Of a stretch of DNA of 40,990 bases, positions 10,785 to 19,680 are shown piece by piece (position 1 is the first letter of the stretch; every line of letters begins with the position of its first letter). Below the pieces are notes generated by a model. The model was not told where the DNA came from and ran no database searches. It worked only from the letters and a program-made list of their open reading frames with translations. This DNA comes from Planctomycetota bacterium (GTDB taxonomy: Bacteria; Planctomycetota; UBA1135; JADKAF01), in NCBI GenBank assembly GCA_016793245.1, contig JAEUHW010000398.1, forward strand, positions 1 to 40,990, written 5' to 3'. The position numbers were made by a program, and so were the translations under genes.

Positions 10785-10880
10785 CAACGCCGATGCTGGA
10801 TCGACCTAAGATCGTGTTCCTCCAGGACCTAGGTGCGCTGCCGTGGTCTTGCGCAGGACGCGAAGACGATGGGTCGCCTC

Positions 10881-10902
10881 CCTGGCATCGGCGGGTGCCA
10901 GG
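10881..10902 (+). other. Hairpin in the long gspD leader
   Basis: CCTGGCA (10881-10887) pairs with TGCCAGG (10896-10902) around an 8-nt loop in the leader between the promoter and gspD. No known riboswitch consensus was recognised in 10771-11013. The remainder of the 500-base gap 10514-11013 shows only this hairpin, the promoter with its inverted repeat, and the doubtful small frame. Confidence 0.3.
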
Positions 10903-11013
10903 CAGCGGCCGGAGCCGCGTTCCCGTCACTTTCTCCACGCCCGCGTGCGCGGCGCCGCCCGAGCGGCGCCCGCATTCGTTTCCGTCCCAACCGTTGCGGA
11001 ATCCTTGGCCACG

Positions 11014-13566
11014 ATGACCTCGAACACCACCGCCGCTGCGATCCTTCGAAGGTTCTTCGGCCCCGGGCGCATCGGCGCTCTCGGCGCCTTGCTCCTCTGG
11101 GCCGCGCTGCCGCCGGCCTTTGCCGCGGCGCGTGCTGCGGCGGAGCTTCCGGCGGTGCTGCAAGATCCCGGAACGCCCCCTCCGGCACCGAGTGGTGAGA
11201 CGCCTCCGGCTGGGCAGGCACCCGCAGGAGAACAGCCCGCCGCCGGAGCGCAGGACCAACCCGGCGCGGGAGCGCAGGACCCGACCGGTGCGGGAGCCCA
11301 AGAGGCCGCCAAGGGCGCGGCCGAGAGTTCCGGCAACGCGCAGCCGGACAAGCCGGTCTCGAACCCTCAGGAAGGCGAAGCCGCGCAGAATCCGGCACGC
11401 AGCGGCGCCCCGCGCAGCGCGCCTGGCGCGCGCACGGGCTCCCAGGAGCCCTACGACGAGACCCGCCTCCGCTTCGAAGGCGAGTACATCTCGATCGACC
11501 TCCCGACCGAGAACGACCCGAGCACGAACAAGAAGCGGCTCAATCTCTATCAGCTCATGCTCTTCACGCGCAGCGTGACGGGCTTGAACTTCTACCTCCC
11601 CGAGCGCGGCGATGAAGACGCCCTCCGCAAGGAAGAAGTGGTCCTCTTCGGGCCGAAGCGCGTTCCCACGGATCGCTTCTACGACTTCTTCCAGATCCTG
11701 CTGAAGCTGCACAACTTCGCCTGCGTCGAGGTCGGCTCCGAGCCGCTGCAGGTGATCCGCATCGTGCGCCTGCAGGGCGAGGGACTCCAGGCGCTGAAGA
11801 GCAGCATCTTCTACATCAAGCCGACCGAGATCGATCAGTACGCGAATCGACCGGCCTCGCTCGTCGTCACCATCATCCCGCTGCAGTACGTCGAGCCGCA
11901 GCAGGCGACGACGATGCTGAGCCGCTTCTTCTCGAACGCGGCGCTCGAAGGCTTCGCTTCGCTCGGCACCAACGCCACCGAGCAACGCGCGCTCATGGTC
12001 GTCGGTTTCGGACCGACGGTGAACTCGATCTCCCAGCTTCTGCGCGAGATCGACACGCCGCCGCTCGACATCCAGCCCGAGATCGTGATCGTCCCCCTCG
12101 AGCATGCCGCGGCCGACGAGATCGAGCCCACGCTCAGCACCTTCTTCGATCGCGTCGCCCCTCGAGCGGGCTCGCCGCAGCAAGCGGCGCAGGCCGCCGG
12201 CTCCACCGCGGCGGAGATCCGCTTCTCCGTCGATTCGCGCACGAACTCGATCATCGTGCGCGCACTGCCGGAGGTGATCCCCGACATTCGCGACATGATC
12301 GCGCAGCTCGACATCCCGGTCCCGACCCTGCAATCCAACTACAAGGTCTTCGAGCTGAAGAACGTCGCCGCCCTGGACCTCCAGGAAGTGCTGGAGGAGT
12401 TCCTGAGCGACGCATCGCAGGAGCAGAACCGCACGCAGACGACGCAAGGTGGGCAGCAGCGGCGCGAGCAGCGTCCGGTCGTCGTCGCCGATGAAGCGTC
12501 GAACTCGATCCTCGTGTCGGCCTCGAAGACGCGCATGAGCGAGATCCGGCGGCTGATCCAGCAGCTCGACCAACGCCAGGACCAGGTGCTCATCGAGTGC
12601 GCGCTGGTCGAGCTCACCTCGTCCAACAACTTCAATCTCGCCGTCGAGCTCGGCGCCGCGAAGATCCCGGGCGCAGGAGAGCAGGAGGGCTTCGGCTTCA
12701 ACAGCTTCGGCCTCTCGACGCTGACCGACCTCGACAACGACGGACTGCCGGACACGCGCCAGATCAACACGACCCTCCAGGGTCTGACCGGCGGTATCCT
12801 CGACGGGGACGACTTCGCGATCCCCTTCCTGATCAACGCGCTGAAGACCCGCCGCGACGCGAACATCCTCTCGGTGCCGTCGATCCTGGTGAACAACAAC
12901 TCGGACGCGACCATCGAGTCGAAGGACGAGTTTCCGACGACCACGCAGACCGCATCGGCGAACGTCGGCAACACCGTCACCTTCGCCGGCTACGAAGAGG
13001 CGGGCATCACGCTCAACATCTCGCCGTCGATCTCCTCGGAGCACTACCTGCGCCTGAACGTCGCGCTGAGCGTCTCGACCTTCAGCGGCGCGTTCGAGGA
13101 GAACGCCCAGGTTCCCCCGCCGCGCATCACGCGCCAGGTCCAGACGCAGGTCTTCCTGCCGTCCGGGTCGACGATGGTGATCGGCGGCATCACCATCGAC
13201 AACGACACGATGACGAAGAACTCGATGCCGATCCTGGGCGACCTGCCCCTCATCGGTTGGCTCTTCTCGTCGAACGCGGACTCCGCCACGAAGACCACGC
13301 TCTACTTCTTCGTGACCCCGCACATCCTCCGCGACGAGGACTTCACGGACCTCCGCGCGCTGAGCCATCTGCGCAAGGCGAATGCGGTCAACGTGATCGG
13401 CGAAGACAAGTTCCGCCTCGTCGATCCGACCTTCCAGAAGAACGACGCCACCGGAGCCACGCTGCCGCGCGACGCCTTCGAGATCGTGCCGATGAACGAT
13501 GAAGGCCTCGAAGAGCCGAAGCCGCAGCCGGCGGATCCGGCCGGCGCCTCCAGCAGCGAGAACTAG
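11014..13566 (+). CDS. gspD: Type II secretion secretin GspD
   Basis: The outer-membrane channel of the type II secretion system, 850 residues. The ATG at 11014 was chosen over an in-frame start 57 codons earlier because it begins directly with a signal peptide (basic RR, GALGALLLWAALPPAFA, cut near 38). Residues about 45-145 are a Pro/Ala/Gly/Gln-rich linker with an imperfect repeat around GAGAQD, unusual for the family. Periplasmic N-domains follow, including the YKVFELKNVAALDLQEVL segment. The C-terminal secretin domain has VLIECALVEL, VPSILVNNNSDATI and the VPxxxGxxPxxG-like MPILGDLPLIGWLF, and ends with TTLYFFVTPHIL. It is first in the operon; a hairpin and repeat cluster separate it from gspE. 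Confidence 0.95.
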   Translation: MTSNTTAAAILRRFFGPGRIGALGALLLWAALPPAFAAARAAAELPAVLQDPGTPPPAPSGETPPAGQAPAGEQPAAGAQDQPGAGAQDPTGAGAQEAAKGAAESSGNAQPDKPVSNPQEGEAAQNPARSGAPRSAPGARTGSQEPYDETRLRFEGEYISIDLPTENDPSTNKKRLNLYQLMLFTRSVTGLNFYLPERGDEDALRKEEVVLFGPKRVPTDRFYDFFQILLKLHNFACVEVGSEPLQVIRIVRLQGEGLQALKSSIFYIKPTEIDQYANRPASLVVTIIPLQYVEPQQATTMLSRFFSNAALEGFASLGTNATEQRALMVVGFGPTVNSISQLLREIDTPPLDIQPEIVIVPLEHAAADEIEPTLSTFFDRVAPRAGSPQQAAQAAGSTAAEIRFSVDSRTNSIIVRALPEVIPDIRDMIAQLDIPVPTLQSNYKVFELKNVAALDLQEVLEEFLSDASQEQNRTQTTQGGQQRREQRPVVVADEASNSILVSASKTRMSEIRRLIQQLDQRQDQVLIECALVELTSSNNFNLAVELGAAKIPGAGEQEGFGFNSFGLSTLTDLDNDGLPDTRQINTTLQGLTGGILDGDDFAIPFLINALKTRRDANILSVPSILVNNNSDATIESKDEFPTTTQTASANVGNTVTFAGYEEAGITLNISPSISSEHYLRLNVALSVSTFSGAFEENAQVPPPRITRQVQTQVFLPSGSTMVIGGITIDNDTMTKNSMPILGDLPLIGWLFSSNADSATKTTLYFFVTPHILRDEDFTDLRALSHLRKANAVNVIGEDKFRLVDPTFQKNDATGATLPRDAFEIVPMNDEGLEEPKPQPADPAGASSSEN

Positions 13567-13591
13567 CGGGGCTGTGCCCCAGCCCCGCTAG
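13563..13591 (+). terminator. Hairpin overlapping the gspD stop codon
   Basis: CTAGCGGGGCT (13563-13573) pairs perfectly with AGCCCCGCTAG (13581-13591) around a 7-nt loop. The left arm contains the gspD TAG stop and the right arm shares its CTAG with the first repeat unit. No U-tract follows. It may reduce read-through into gspE or protect the gspD message. Confidence 0.5.
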
Positions 13592-13688
13592 CATGTTGGC
13601 TGGTTCAACGGCTGACGCCGTTCTAGCATGTTGGCTGGTTCGACGGCTGACGCCGTTGAGACACTTGGCTGGCGACTCCTCGGTCGCC
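13588..13688. repeat. TGAC-loop hairpin repeats, locus 1 (gspD-gspE spacer)
   Basis: Two tandem 35-bp units (13588-13622 and 13623-13657) differ at one base. Each has CTAGCATGTTGGCTGG, two bases, then a stem-TGAC-stem hairpin; unit 1 pairs AACGGC with GCCGTT (13607-13622). A third, divergent unit keeps TTGGCTGG (13665-13672) followed by a different hairpin, GGCGAC-TCCTCG-GTCGCC (13671-13688). Related units occur at 19729-19782 and 36476-36565. They fill most of the 186-bp gap between gspD and gspE and would be transcribed within the operon. Confidence 0.85.
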
Positions 13689-13752
13689 GAACAGCTCGCA
13701 CGAACCAACGCACACAACGCCATACCGCACCCGCGGGCAGAAGACCTTCGCC

Positions 13753-15534
13753 ATGGTCGAGCACGACATCCAACGCAATGCAGGCAACGCCGATGGCGGC
13801 GGGACCATCCTCCTGGGTCAGGTGGGCCACCCGGTGGCGGAGCTCTTCCAGGAGCGCGGGGGATTGAGCGAGGCACAGCTCGCCGAGTGCCGCAAGATCG
13901 AGTTCGAGACCGGCCAGTCGCTCGATCGCATCGTGATCTCGAAGGGCTACCTCGCCGAGGAGAAGGCCCTGAGCCTGCTCGCCGAGCACCTGGGCTACGA
14001 GTTCCGCGGGGCCCTCGAAGGCACGGTCGTGCCGACCGACTTCGTGGCCCAGATCCCCGTGCAGTTCGCGCGCAGCTACACGCTGGTCGCGCTGGAGATG
14101 AACGACGACGTGGCGCGCGTGCTCACGAGCGCCCCCTTCGACGTCCATCCGATGGACGACCTGGCGACGATGCTCGGCCTCGAGATCGAGCCGGTCATCG
14201 CGCCCCGCCAGGAGATCACCGCCCTCATCAACCGCGCCTATCGGCACAAAGCGGACGGCGTCGACGAGGCGTTGGAGGAGGTCGAGGAGGTCGGCGACAT
14301 CCTCGGTCTCGCCGCGGAGATCGAAGAGTCGGAGGACGTGCTCGATTCGGCGAACAAGGCGCCGATCATCAAGCTCGTCAACACGATCCTGTTCCAGGCC
14401 CTGAAGCTCCGCGCCTCGGACATCCACTTCCATCCGTATCCGGACCGACTGCAGGTGCGCTATCGCATCGACGGCGTGCTCTACGACATGGAGACGGTGC
14501 CCAAGAAGGCGCAGGAGGCGATCGTCTCGCGCATCAAGGTCATGGGGAAGATGGACATCGCCGAGCGCCGCCTGCCGCAGGACGGCCGCGCGAGCGTGCG
14601 CATCGGCGAAGGCGAGGTCGACGTCCGCATCTCGTCGATCCCTTCGTCCACGGGCGAGCGCATCGTGCTGCGCCTCCTCGACAAGACGGCGAAGCTCTAC
14701 ACGCTGGACGAGATCGGCCTCGAGGGCGATCACAAGAACACCCTCTACCACTACCTCAACTACTCGCACGGCATCATCCTCGTCACCGGCCCGACCGGCT
14801 CCGGCAAGACGACGACGCTCTACGGCGCGCTCTCCCGCATCGACTCGAAGGAGAAGAACATCCTCACCATCGAGGACCCCGTCGAGTACAACCTGCCGAA
14901 CGTCTCCCAGGTGCAGGTCTCCGAGAAGAAGGGCCTCACCTTCGCCGCGGGCTTGCGCTCCTTCCTGCGCCAGGACCCCGACGTGATGATGGTCGGCGAG
15001 ATCCGCGACAAGGAGACGGCCGGCATCGCGATCCAGGCCGCGCTGACGGGCCACTTGGTCTTCTCGACGCTGCACACCAACGACGCGCCCAGCACCATCA
15101 CGCGCATCGTGAACATCGGCATCGAGCCGTATCTCGTTTCTTCTTCGCTGGTGCTGATCGTCGCGCAGCGCCTCGTACGCCGGATCTGCAAGAACTGCCG
15201 CGAGCTCGTGACCCCGGACGCGACGATGCTGACGCGCATCGAAGAGCTCCAGCTCACGATCGACCGCTTCCCCAACGGAAAGCTCTTCGTGGGCCGCGGC
15301 TGCGACGAGTGCTTCCACTCGGGCTATTCGGGTCGCACGGCGCTCTTCGAGATGCTGCCCATCAACGACTCCATCCGCCGCATGATGATGGAGGAGTCGA
15401 GCGCCACCGACATGAAGCGCATCTCGATGGAGAGCGGCATGAAGACGCTGCGCCAGCACGGCATCGAGCGCATCCTGAAGGGCGAGACGACGCCGACCGA
15501 GATCCTCCGCGTGACCCAGCTCGACGTCTTCTGA
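13753..15534 (+). CDS. gspE: Type II secretion ATPase GspE
   Basis: The cytoplasmic hexameric ATPase that powers pseudopilus assembly, 593 residues. An N-terminal T2SSE/MshEN-type domain spans about 35-160, then an acidic linker (DEALEEVEEV) and the RecA-like core. Walker A is GPTGSGKTT (346-354), the Asp box is LTIEDPVEYN (371-380), and Walker B lies in DPDVMMVGEIRD (408-419). A four-cysteine zinc site is formed by C479/C482 and C517/C520. The order D-E-F-G matches type II secretion rather than type IV pili, where PilB usually sits with PilT and PilC. The start ATG at 13753 lacks a strong ribosome site. gspF begins 16 bases after the stop. Confidence 0.95.
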   Translation: MVEHDIQRNAGNADGGGTILLGQVGHPVAELFQERGGLSEAQLAECRKIEFETGQSLDRIVISKGYLAEEKALSLLAEHLGYEFRGALEGTVVPTDFVAQIPVQFARSYTLVALEMNDDVARVLTSAPFDVHPMDDLATMLGLEIEPVIAPRQEITALINRAYRHKADGVDEALEEVEEVGDILGLAAEIEESEDVLDSANKAPIIKLVNTILFQALKLRASDIHFHPYPDRLQVRYRIDGVLYDMETVPKKAQEAIVSRIKVMGKMDIAERRLPQDGRASVRIGEGEVDVRISSIPSSTGERIVLRLLDKTAKLYTLDEIGLEGDHKNTLYHYLNYSHGIILVTGPTGSGKTTTLYGALSRIDSKEKNILTIEDPVEYNLPNVSQVQVSEKKGLTFAAGLRSFLRQDPDVMMVGEIRDKETAGIAIQAALTGHLVFSTLHTNDAPSTITRIVNIGIEPYLVSSSLVLIVAQRLVRRICKNCRELVTPDATMLTRIEELQLTIDRFPNGKLFVGRGCDECFHSGYSGRTALFEMLPINDSIRRMMMEESSATDMKRISMESGMKTLRQHGIERILKGETTPTEILRVTQLDVF

Positions 15535-15550
15535 GCGCCGAATCGCTCCC

Positions 15551-16792
15551 ATGCCGATCTACGAATTCAAAGCGCTCACGAACTCGGGGGCCACGAAGAC
15601 CGACGTGATCACTGCGGACACGCCGCGCGAGGCGCGCGTGAAGCTGCAGGGTCAGAAGTTGTTCGTGACCTCCCTGAAGGAGCTCGCCGGCCGCGAGCAG
15701 AAGAAAGAAGGCTGGCTGAAGCGGATCCGCTCTTCGACCTCGAGCCCGTCCATGTCGACGCGGCGGCTGGAGGAGGTCGCCGGTCTGACGCGCCAGTTCT
15801 CGACGCTCCTCCGCGCGGGCATCCCGCTGATCGAGGCGCTGAAAGCGACGGTCGAGCAGGCCGAAGGGAATCGCCAGCTCCACACGATGCTCCTCGACCT
15901 CCGCGAGCGTGTGACCCAAGGCATGAGCCTCGCCGACGCCCTGGCGCTGCACCCGCAGTATTTCAACGAGCTCTACATCAACATGGTGCGCGCCGGCGAG
16001 GTCGCCGGAAAGCTCGACGTGGTCCTCGGACAGGTCGCGGACTTCATCAGCAAGTCGACTCGCCTCCGCAACAAGGTGAGCGCCGCGCTCACCTACCCGT
16101 TGATGATGCTGGCGATCGGCGGCCTGGTCGTCTTCGTCCTGATGTGGAAGGTCGTGCCGCAGATCACGACCATCATCCTGGGCCTGAACCAGCAGCTCCC
16201 GTTCGCCACGCGCCTCCTGATCGGCGTCTCGAACTGGTTCCAGCACTGGTGGTGGCTGCCGATCCTCTCGGTGATCGTCATCCTCTTCCTGTTCAACACC
16301 GCCTACCGCATGCCGGAGTACCGCCGTCGCATCGACGCCGTCCTCCTGAAGCTACCGGTGCTGGGAGACCTCTTCCGCAAGCAAGCCGTCTCGCGCTTCG
16401 CGATGACTTTCTCGGCGCTTCTCAAAACCGGCGTCCCTGCCGTGCGCTGCTTGGAGATCGTGAAGGACGTCGTCAACAACCGCGTGATCGGCGACGTCAT
16501 CGGCCAAGTGCACGACCGCATCCTGGAGGGCGCCGACATCTCGACGCCCATCAAGCGCAGCGGGGTCTTCCCGCCTGTGGTCGGCTACATGATCGCGATC
16601 GGCGAGCAGTCGGGTCAGCTCGAGGAGATCCTCGATCGCATCACCGAGTCCTACGAAGAGGAGATCGACCTCGCGACGCAGAAGGCGACGAGCTTGCTCG
16701 AGCCCCTGCTGATCGTGGCCCTCGCCCTCATCGTCGGCTTCATCGTCGTCTCGATCATCTTGCCGATCCTCCAGATCAGCCAGAGCCTCTGA
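15551..16792 (+). CDS. gspF: Type II secretion inner-membrane protein GspF
   Basis: A 413-residue platform protein, usual length. It begins PIYEFKALTNSG, typical of GspF/PilC. Two T2SSF repeats follow: FSTLLRAGIPLIEAL in the first and FSALLKTGVPAVRCLEIV in the second, with membrane spans near 175-200, 232-255 and 385-408. It recruits GspE to the membrane and anchors pseudopilin assembly. It lies 16 bases after gspE and 44 bases before gspG. Confidence 0.95.
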   Translation: MPIYEFKALTNSGATKTDVITADTPREARVKLQGQKLFVTSLKELAGREQKKEGWLKRIRSSTSSPSMSTRRLEEVAGLTRQFSTLLRAGIPLIEALKATVEQAEGNRQLHTMLLDLRERVTQGMSLADALALHPQYFNELYINMVRAGEVAGKLDVVLGQVADFISKSTRLRNKVSAALTYPLMMLAIGGLVVFVLMWKVVPQITTIILGLNQQLPFATRLLIGVSNWFQHWWWLPILSVIVILFLFNTAYRMPEYRRRIDAVLLKLPVLGDLFRKQAVSRFAMTFSALLKTGVPAVRCLEIVKDVVNNRVIGDVIGQVHDRILEGADISTPIKRSGVFPPVVGYMIAIGEQSGQLEEILDRITESYEEEIDLATQKATSLLEPLLIVALALIVGFIVVSIILPILQISQSL

Positions 16793-16836
16793 TCGTAAAC
16801 CTCCGCATCACTTCCGCAGCTCGTCCGAGTACTCCC

Positions 16837-17256
16837 ATGCGACTCTCCAAGCACCTCCGCACGCAGCCCGCCGCCGAGCGCGGGATGACCCTGATCGAGA
16901 TCCTCGTCGTGGTCCTCATCATCGGCATGATCCTCGGCATGGTCGGCGCCAACGTCTTCGGCATCTTCGGCGAGGCGAAGGACAAGATCGCCGAGAACGA
17001 GATCCGCTCGATGGCGGAGCAGGTCCAGCTCTACCGCGAGACGCGCTCCGGCCTGCCGAGCGAGCTCGCCGATCTCACCAAGGCGAACCTGATCAAGAAC
17101 GCCCAGGAGGACGGCACGGTCCTCGACCCCTGGAAGCGCCCGTACATCTACATGCTGGACCAGAACACGAAGGACGGCTTCGTCATCTTCTCGAAGGGTG
17201 CCGACGAGAACTCCGAGGACGATGACATTCGCTCGGACAAGTTCGGCAAGAAGTGA
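16837..17256 (+). CDS. gspG: Major pseudopilin GspG
   Basis: A 139-residue prepilin-like protein. The leader MRLSKHLRTQPAAERG ends in Gly and is followed by MTLIEILVVVLIIGMILG, the N-methylation/transmembrane helix with Glu at mature position 5. Mature position 1 is Met rather than the usual Phe. The C-terminal part has the GspG pattern of a DPWKRPYIY stretch, FVIFSKGADE, then an acidic EDDDIRSD that in this family helps bind calcium. The ATG at 16837 was chosen because it places the peptidase site 16 residues in; the longer frame upstream is a shadow of gspF. It should be the main pseudopilus subunit. Confidence 0.93.
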   Translation: MRLSKHLRTQPAAERGMTLIEILVVVLIIGMILGMVGANVFGIFGEAKDKIAENEIRSMAEQVQLYRETRSGLPSELADLTKANLIKNAQEDGTVLDPWKRPYIYMLDQNTKDGFVIFSKGADENSEDDDIRSDKFGKK

Positions 17257-17292
17257 GCACGAGCGCGGTCCGACCCGCGCGCCCGAAGAACG

Positions 17293-17913
17293 ATGCAGAT
17301 CTTCCCCCACCATCCCCGCGCCGTGCGGTCCACCGAGCGCGGCATGACGCTGATCGAGATCAGCGTCGTGCTGCTGATCATCGGGCTCGCCACGGGCGGA
17401 GTGCTGGTGGGGATCGACGGCTTCCTGCCCGAAGCCCGCGTTCGCGGAGTCGCTCGTGAGGTGGGTGCCCAGCTTCGCCTCGCGCGCACGCTGGCGTGGT
17501 CGCGAGGCCAGCCCTACTGGATCGAGTACGACCTTCGCGAGCGCCGGATGCGGACCGTCTCTCCCTACGTCCGCGGTTCCGATCCGCTGCGCCTCGCGCA
17601 AACGCCCGAGCAGCGCGACTTCATGGGCTGGTACGAGCTGGTCCCGCAGAAGGACTGGGAGAAGCTCGAGATCGAGATCTGGTATCCCGACAGCACGAAG
17701 GCGCGCGGCGACCAGCCGGTCGTCATCCGCTTCGATCCGCGCGGCACCTTCGCCTACCACTTCGTCGTGATGATCGACAAGTCGGAGGGCAAGGACTCGC
17801 CGCAGCTCTGGAAGTACTTCACGCTCGAGGTCCGCGGCTTCACGGGGGACGTGGAGTTCTATGCGGGCCTCCCGGAGATCCATGCGCCTTCGGAAGCAGA
17901 CTTCTTCGGCTGA
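17293..17913 (+). CDS. gspH: Minor pseudopilin GspH
   Basis: A 206-residue prepilin-like protein. The leader ends TERG, followed by MTLIEISVVLLIIGLATGG with Glu5. The following GFLPEARVRGVAREVGAQLRLARTLAWSRGQPYW is typical of GspH/FimT, whose members start with a region for grouping old and new residues. The C-terminal half ends in a beta-rich segment including VVIRFDPRGTFAYHFVV. It should cap or prime the pseudopilus with the other minor subunits. The gene overlaps the start of gspI. Confidence 0.85.
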   Translation: MQIFPHHPRAVRSTERGMTLIEISVVLLIIGLATGGVLVGIDGFLPEARVRGVAREVGAQLRLARTLAWSRGQPYWIEYDLRERRMRTVSPYVRGSDPLRLAQTPEQRDFMGWYELVPQKDWEKLEIEIWYPDSTKARGDQPVVIRFDPRGTFAYHFVVMIDKSEGKDSPQLWKYFTLEVRGFTGDVEFYAGLPEIHAPSEADFFG

Positions 17914-18706
17914 GAGCCGGGGCTTCACCCTGGCCGAAGCCGTCCTGGCCCTGGCGATCCTCGCCACGGCGCTGCTCTGGCTGCTCTCCGTGCGGTCCCA
18001 CTCGGTCGCCGGCGCACGCCGCACCTTGCTGCTCCGCTCGGCGCAGCGCCTCGGAACCGATCTGGCAGGCCAGATCGAAGCCGGCGTCTTCGACGAGCCC
18101 GAAGTCGGGCGGGTCGAGTACGGGATCTACATCGACAACCGCGAGCGCTACCGTCGACCGGGGAACTACAGCGTCCCGCGCATCGAGTATCCCGCGTACC
18201 CCGAGAACGAGGACGAGCCCTGCTATCCACCCGGGCTCAAGTTCGAGTGGGAGATCACCGAGGATGCCCAGCCCGCGGAGGTGATCCCGAACAACACGGC
18301 ACTCTCCGGCGAGGACGTGCGAAAGCGCTACAACGAGCGCGCGAACCGCGCTGACGAACGCGACCGCGAGCTCAGCCACAGCGATCCATCGACGGGGCTC
18401 TCGACGACGGGCTCGGAGAGCAGCAGCGAGCGGAGCAGCGACCCGCTCGCCGAAGAGGAAGAGGACGAGGACGAGAAGACCGAGGAGTGGCGGACGCTCA
18501 CAATCTTCGTGCGCGCCGACACGACCCAGAGGCCGGACCATCTCCTCTTCGAGCTGGAGCGCCGTTTCCTCTGGACCTACCCCGACCGCGTGCGCCAACT
18601 CGACGAGGAAGGCACCGGCAGCGGAACATCGGGTAGCCTGGGCACGGGCAACCGCAGCAGTGGTGGCCTGAATCCGGGCGGCGGCAACGCGGGAGGAGCC
18701 AAGTGA
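17882..18706 (+). CDS. gspI: Minor pseudopilin GspI-like, with a long acidic insert
   Basis: A 274-residue prepilin-like protein. The ATG at 17882 follows GGAG at good spacing and gives a short leader ending ESRG, then FTLAEAVLALAILATALLWLL with Glu5; an ATG seven codons earlier is less likely. Mature position 1 is Phe here, unlike the other three pseudopilins. GspI is usually about 120-130 residues, so this one is twice normal length. The extra part includes Glu/Ser-rich stretches (SSERSSDPLAEEEEDEDEKTEE) and a Gly/Ser/Asn-rich tail. The GspI call rests on order, overlap with gspH and gspJ, and the AEAVLALAI signature; GspJ/GspK-like assignment is less likely. It overlaps gspJ by four bases (GTGA). 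Confidence 0.75.
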   Translation: MRLRKQTSSAESRGFTLAEAVLALAILATALLWLLSVRSHSVAGARRTLLLRSAQRLGTDLAGQIEAGVFDEPEVGRVEYGIYIDNRERYRRPGNYSVPRIEYPAYPENEDEPCYPPGLKFEWEITEDAQPAEVIPNNTALSGEDVRKRYNERANRADERDRELSHSDPSTGLSTTGSESSSERSSDPLAEEEEDEDEKTEEWRTLTIFVRADTTQRPDHLLFELERRFLWTYPDRVRQLDEEGTGSGTSGSLGTGNRSSGGLNPGGGNAGGAK

Positions 18707-19659
18707 TCACATCGAGAGCGAGTCGCGACGGCCGAGAACGCGGGATGACCTTGATGGAGGTCGTAGCCGCCGTCGCCATCGTGGGGCTCATCATGGGTTC
18801 CGCCCTGGCCGTGGTGCATTACACCATCGTGGCGCGCAACCTCGCCGACAACTGGAGCCTCGCGGAGAAGGAAGGCCCCGCGATCCTCGACGCGATCGAG
18901 GAGGACCTGCGAGCGGTGCTCTTCTACAACCTCGAGCCCGAGAAGGTCTTCCGCGGACGCGACAACGGCGTCAGCGACGTTCTGGACCTCGTCTGCCAGA
19001 GGCGCATGTCGCGGAGCCCGGAGGAGATCTCGGACGCGATGTCGGGACCGGCCGACTTCATCGAGGTCGGCTACCGCCTGCGTCCGAACCCCGCGGACAA
19101 CTCGCGCTTCGAGATGTGGCGCCGCGAGGACCTCGGCGTCGATGACGACACGACGCAGGGTGGCCGCTACGAGCTCCTCACGCGCAAGGTCATCGCCTTC
19201 GACATCACCTACTTCAAGAAGGCCGGCGACGACGCCGAGGAGTTCTACGAGTGGCCTCCCGACGAGGAGACCTTCGGACTCCCGTTCCGCATGCGCATGC
19301 GGCTCACGATGCAGGTCGATGTGCGCGACGTGCCGCTGGAGCGCACTCCTCGGCAGCTCACCTACGTCCGGAACTTCATCTTCCCGAAGGACGTGCGCTT
19401 CTCGATGAAGCGCCGGATGAGACCCTACATCCCCGAGATCCTGGGCCCCGTCGAAGGGCAGGCGGGTGAAGGCGGCCAGCCGGGCCAGAACGGCCAACGG
19501 GGCGGCAACCAAGCCGCGCCGATGGGCACCCTCCCCGGCGGATTGAACCTCGACCAGCTCCGCCAGCGCGCCGGGCAAGGGAACGGCGGCGGAGGCGGGA
19601 TGAACTTCGGGGCCGGTGGAGCCGGCGGCGGAAGATCCGGCGGCGGTGGTGGGCGCTGA
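18703..19659 (+). CDS. gspJ: Minor pseudopilin GspJ-like, with a Gly-rich tail
   Basis: A 318-residue prepilin-like protein starting at GTG 18703, overlapping the gspI stop. The leader ends RERG, followed by MTLMEVVAAVAIVGLIMGSALAV with Glu5. The central part carries segments typical of GspJ, including a conserved-looking DLRAVLFYN and FIEVGYRLRPNP. The last 80 residues or so are Gly/Asn/Gln-rich and low complexity. It is last in the operon; a strong hairpin follows. No GspK, which in the model systems forms a tip complex with I and J, is encoded in the window. Confidence 0.8.
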   Translation: MITSRASRDGRERGMTLMEVVAAVAIVGLIMGSALAVVHYTIVARNLADNWSLAEKEGPAILDAIEEDLRAVLFYNLEPEKVFRGRDNGVSDVLDLVCQRRMSRSPEEISDAMSGPADFIEVGYRLRPNPADNSRFEMWRREDLGVDDDTTQGGRYELLTRKVIAFDITYFKKAGDDAEEFYEWPPDEETFGLPFRMRMRLTMQVDVRDVPLERTPRQLTYVRNFIFPKDVRFSMKRRMRPYIPEILGPVEGQAGEGGQPGQNGQRGGNQAAPMGTLPGGLNLDQLRQRAGQGNGGGGGMNFGAGGAGGGRSGGGGGR

Positions 19660-19680
19660 GCGCGGCCCCCAGGCGCGCTC

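Noticed and set aside
10843..11013. 57-residue extension of GspD
   Set aside because: It would bury the signal peptide; the sequence before 11014 is Arg-rich without secretory features.
10771..11013. Riboswitch (for example cyclic-di-GMP type) in the gspD leader
   Set aside because: A leader this long invites the idea, but no conserved riboswitch core was found by eye; only one simple hairpin.
7322..11017. 1231-codon plus-strand frame opposite the spermidine-synthase-like gene
   Set aside because: Compositionally an antisense shadow of a real membrane-protein gene; no motif or signal peptide.
13593..15608. Plus-strand frame through the repeat cluster and gspE in another phase
   Set aside because: A shadow of gspE; its start merely translates the TGAC-loop repeats.
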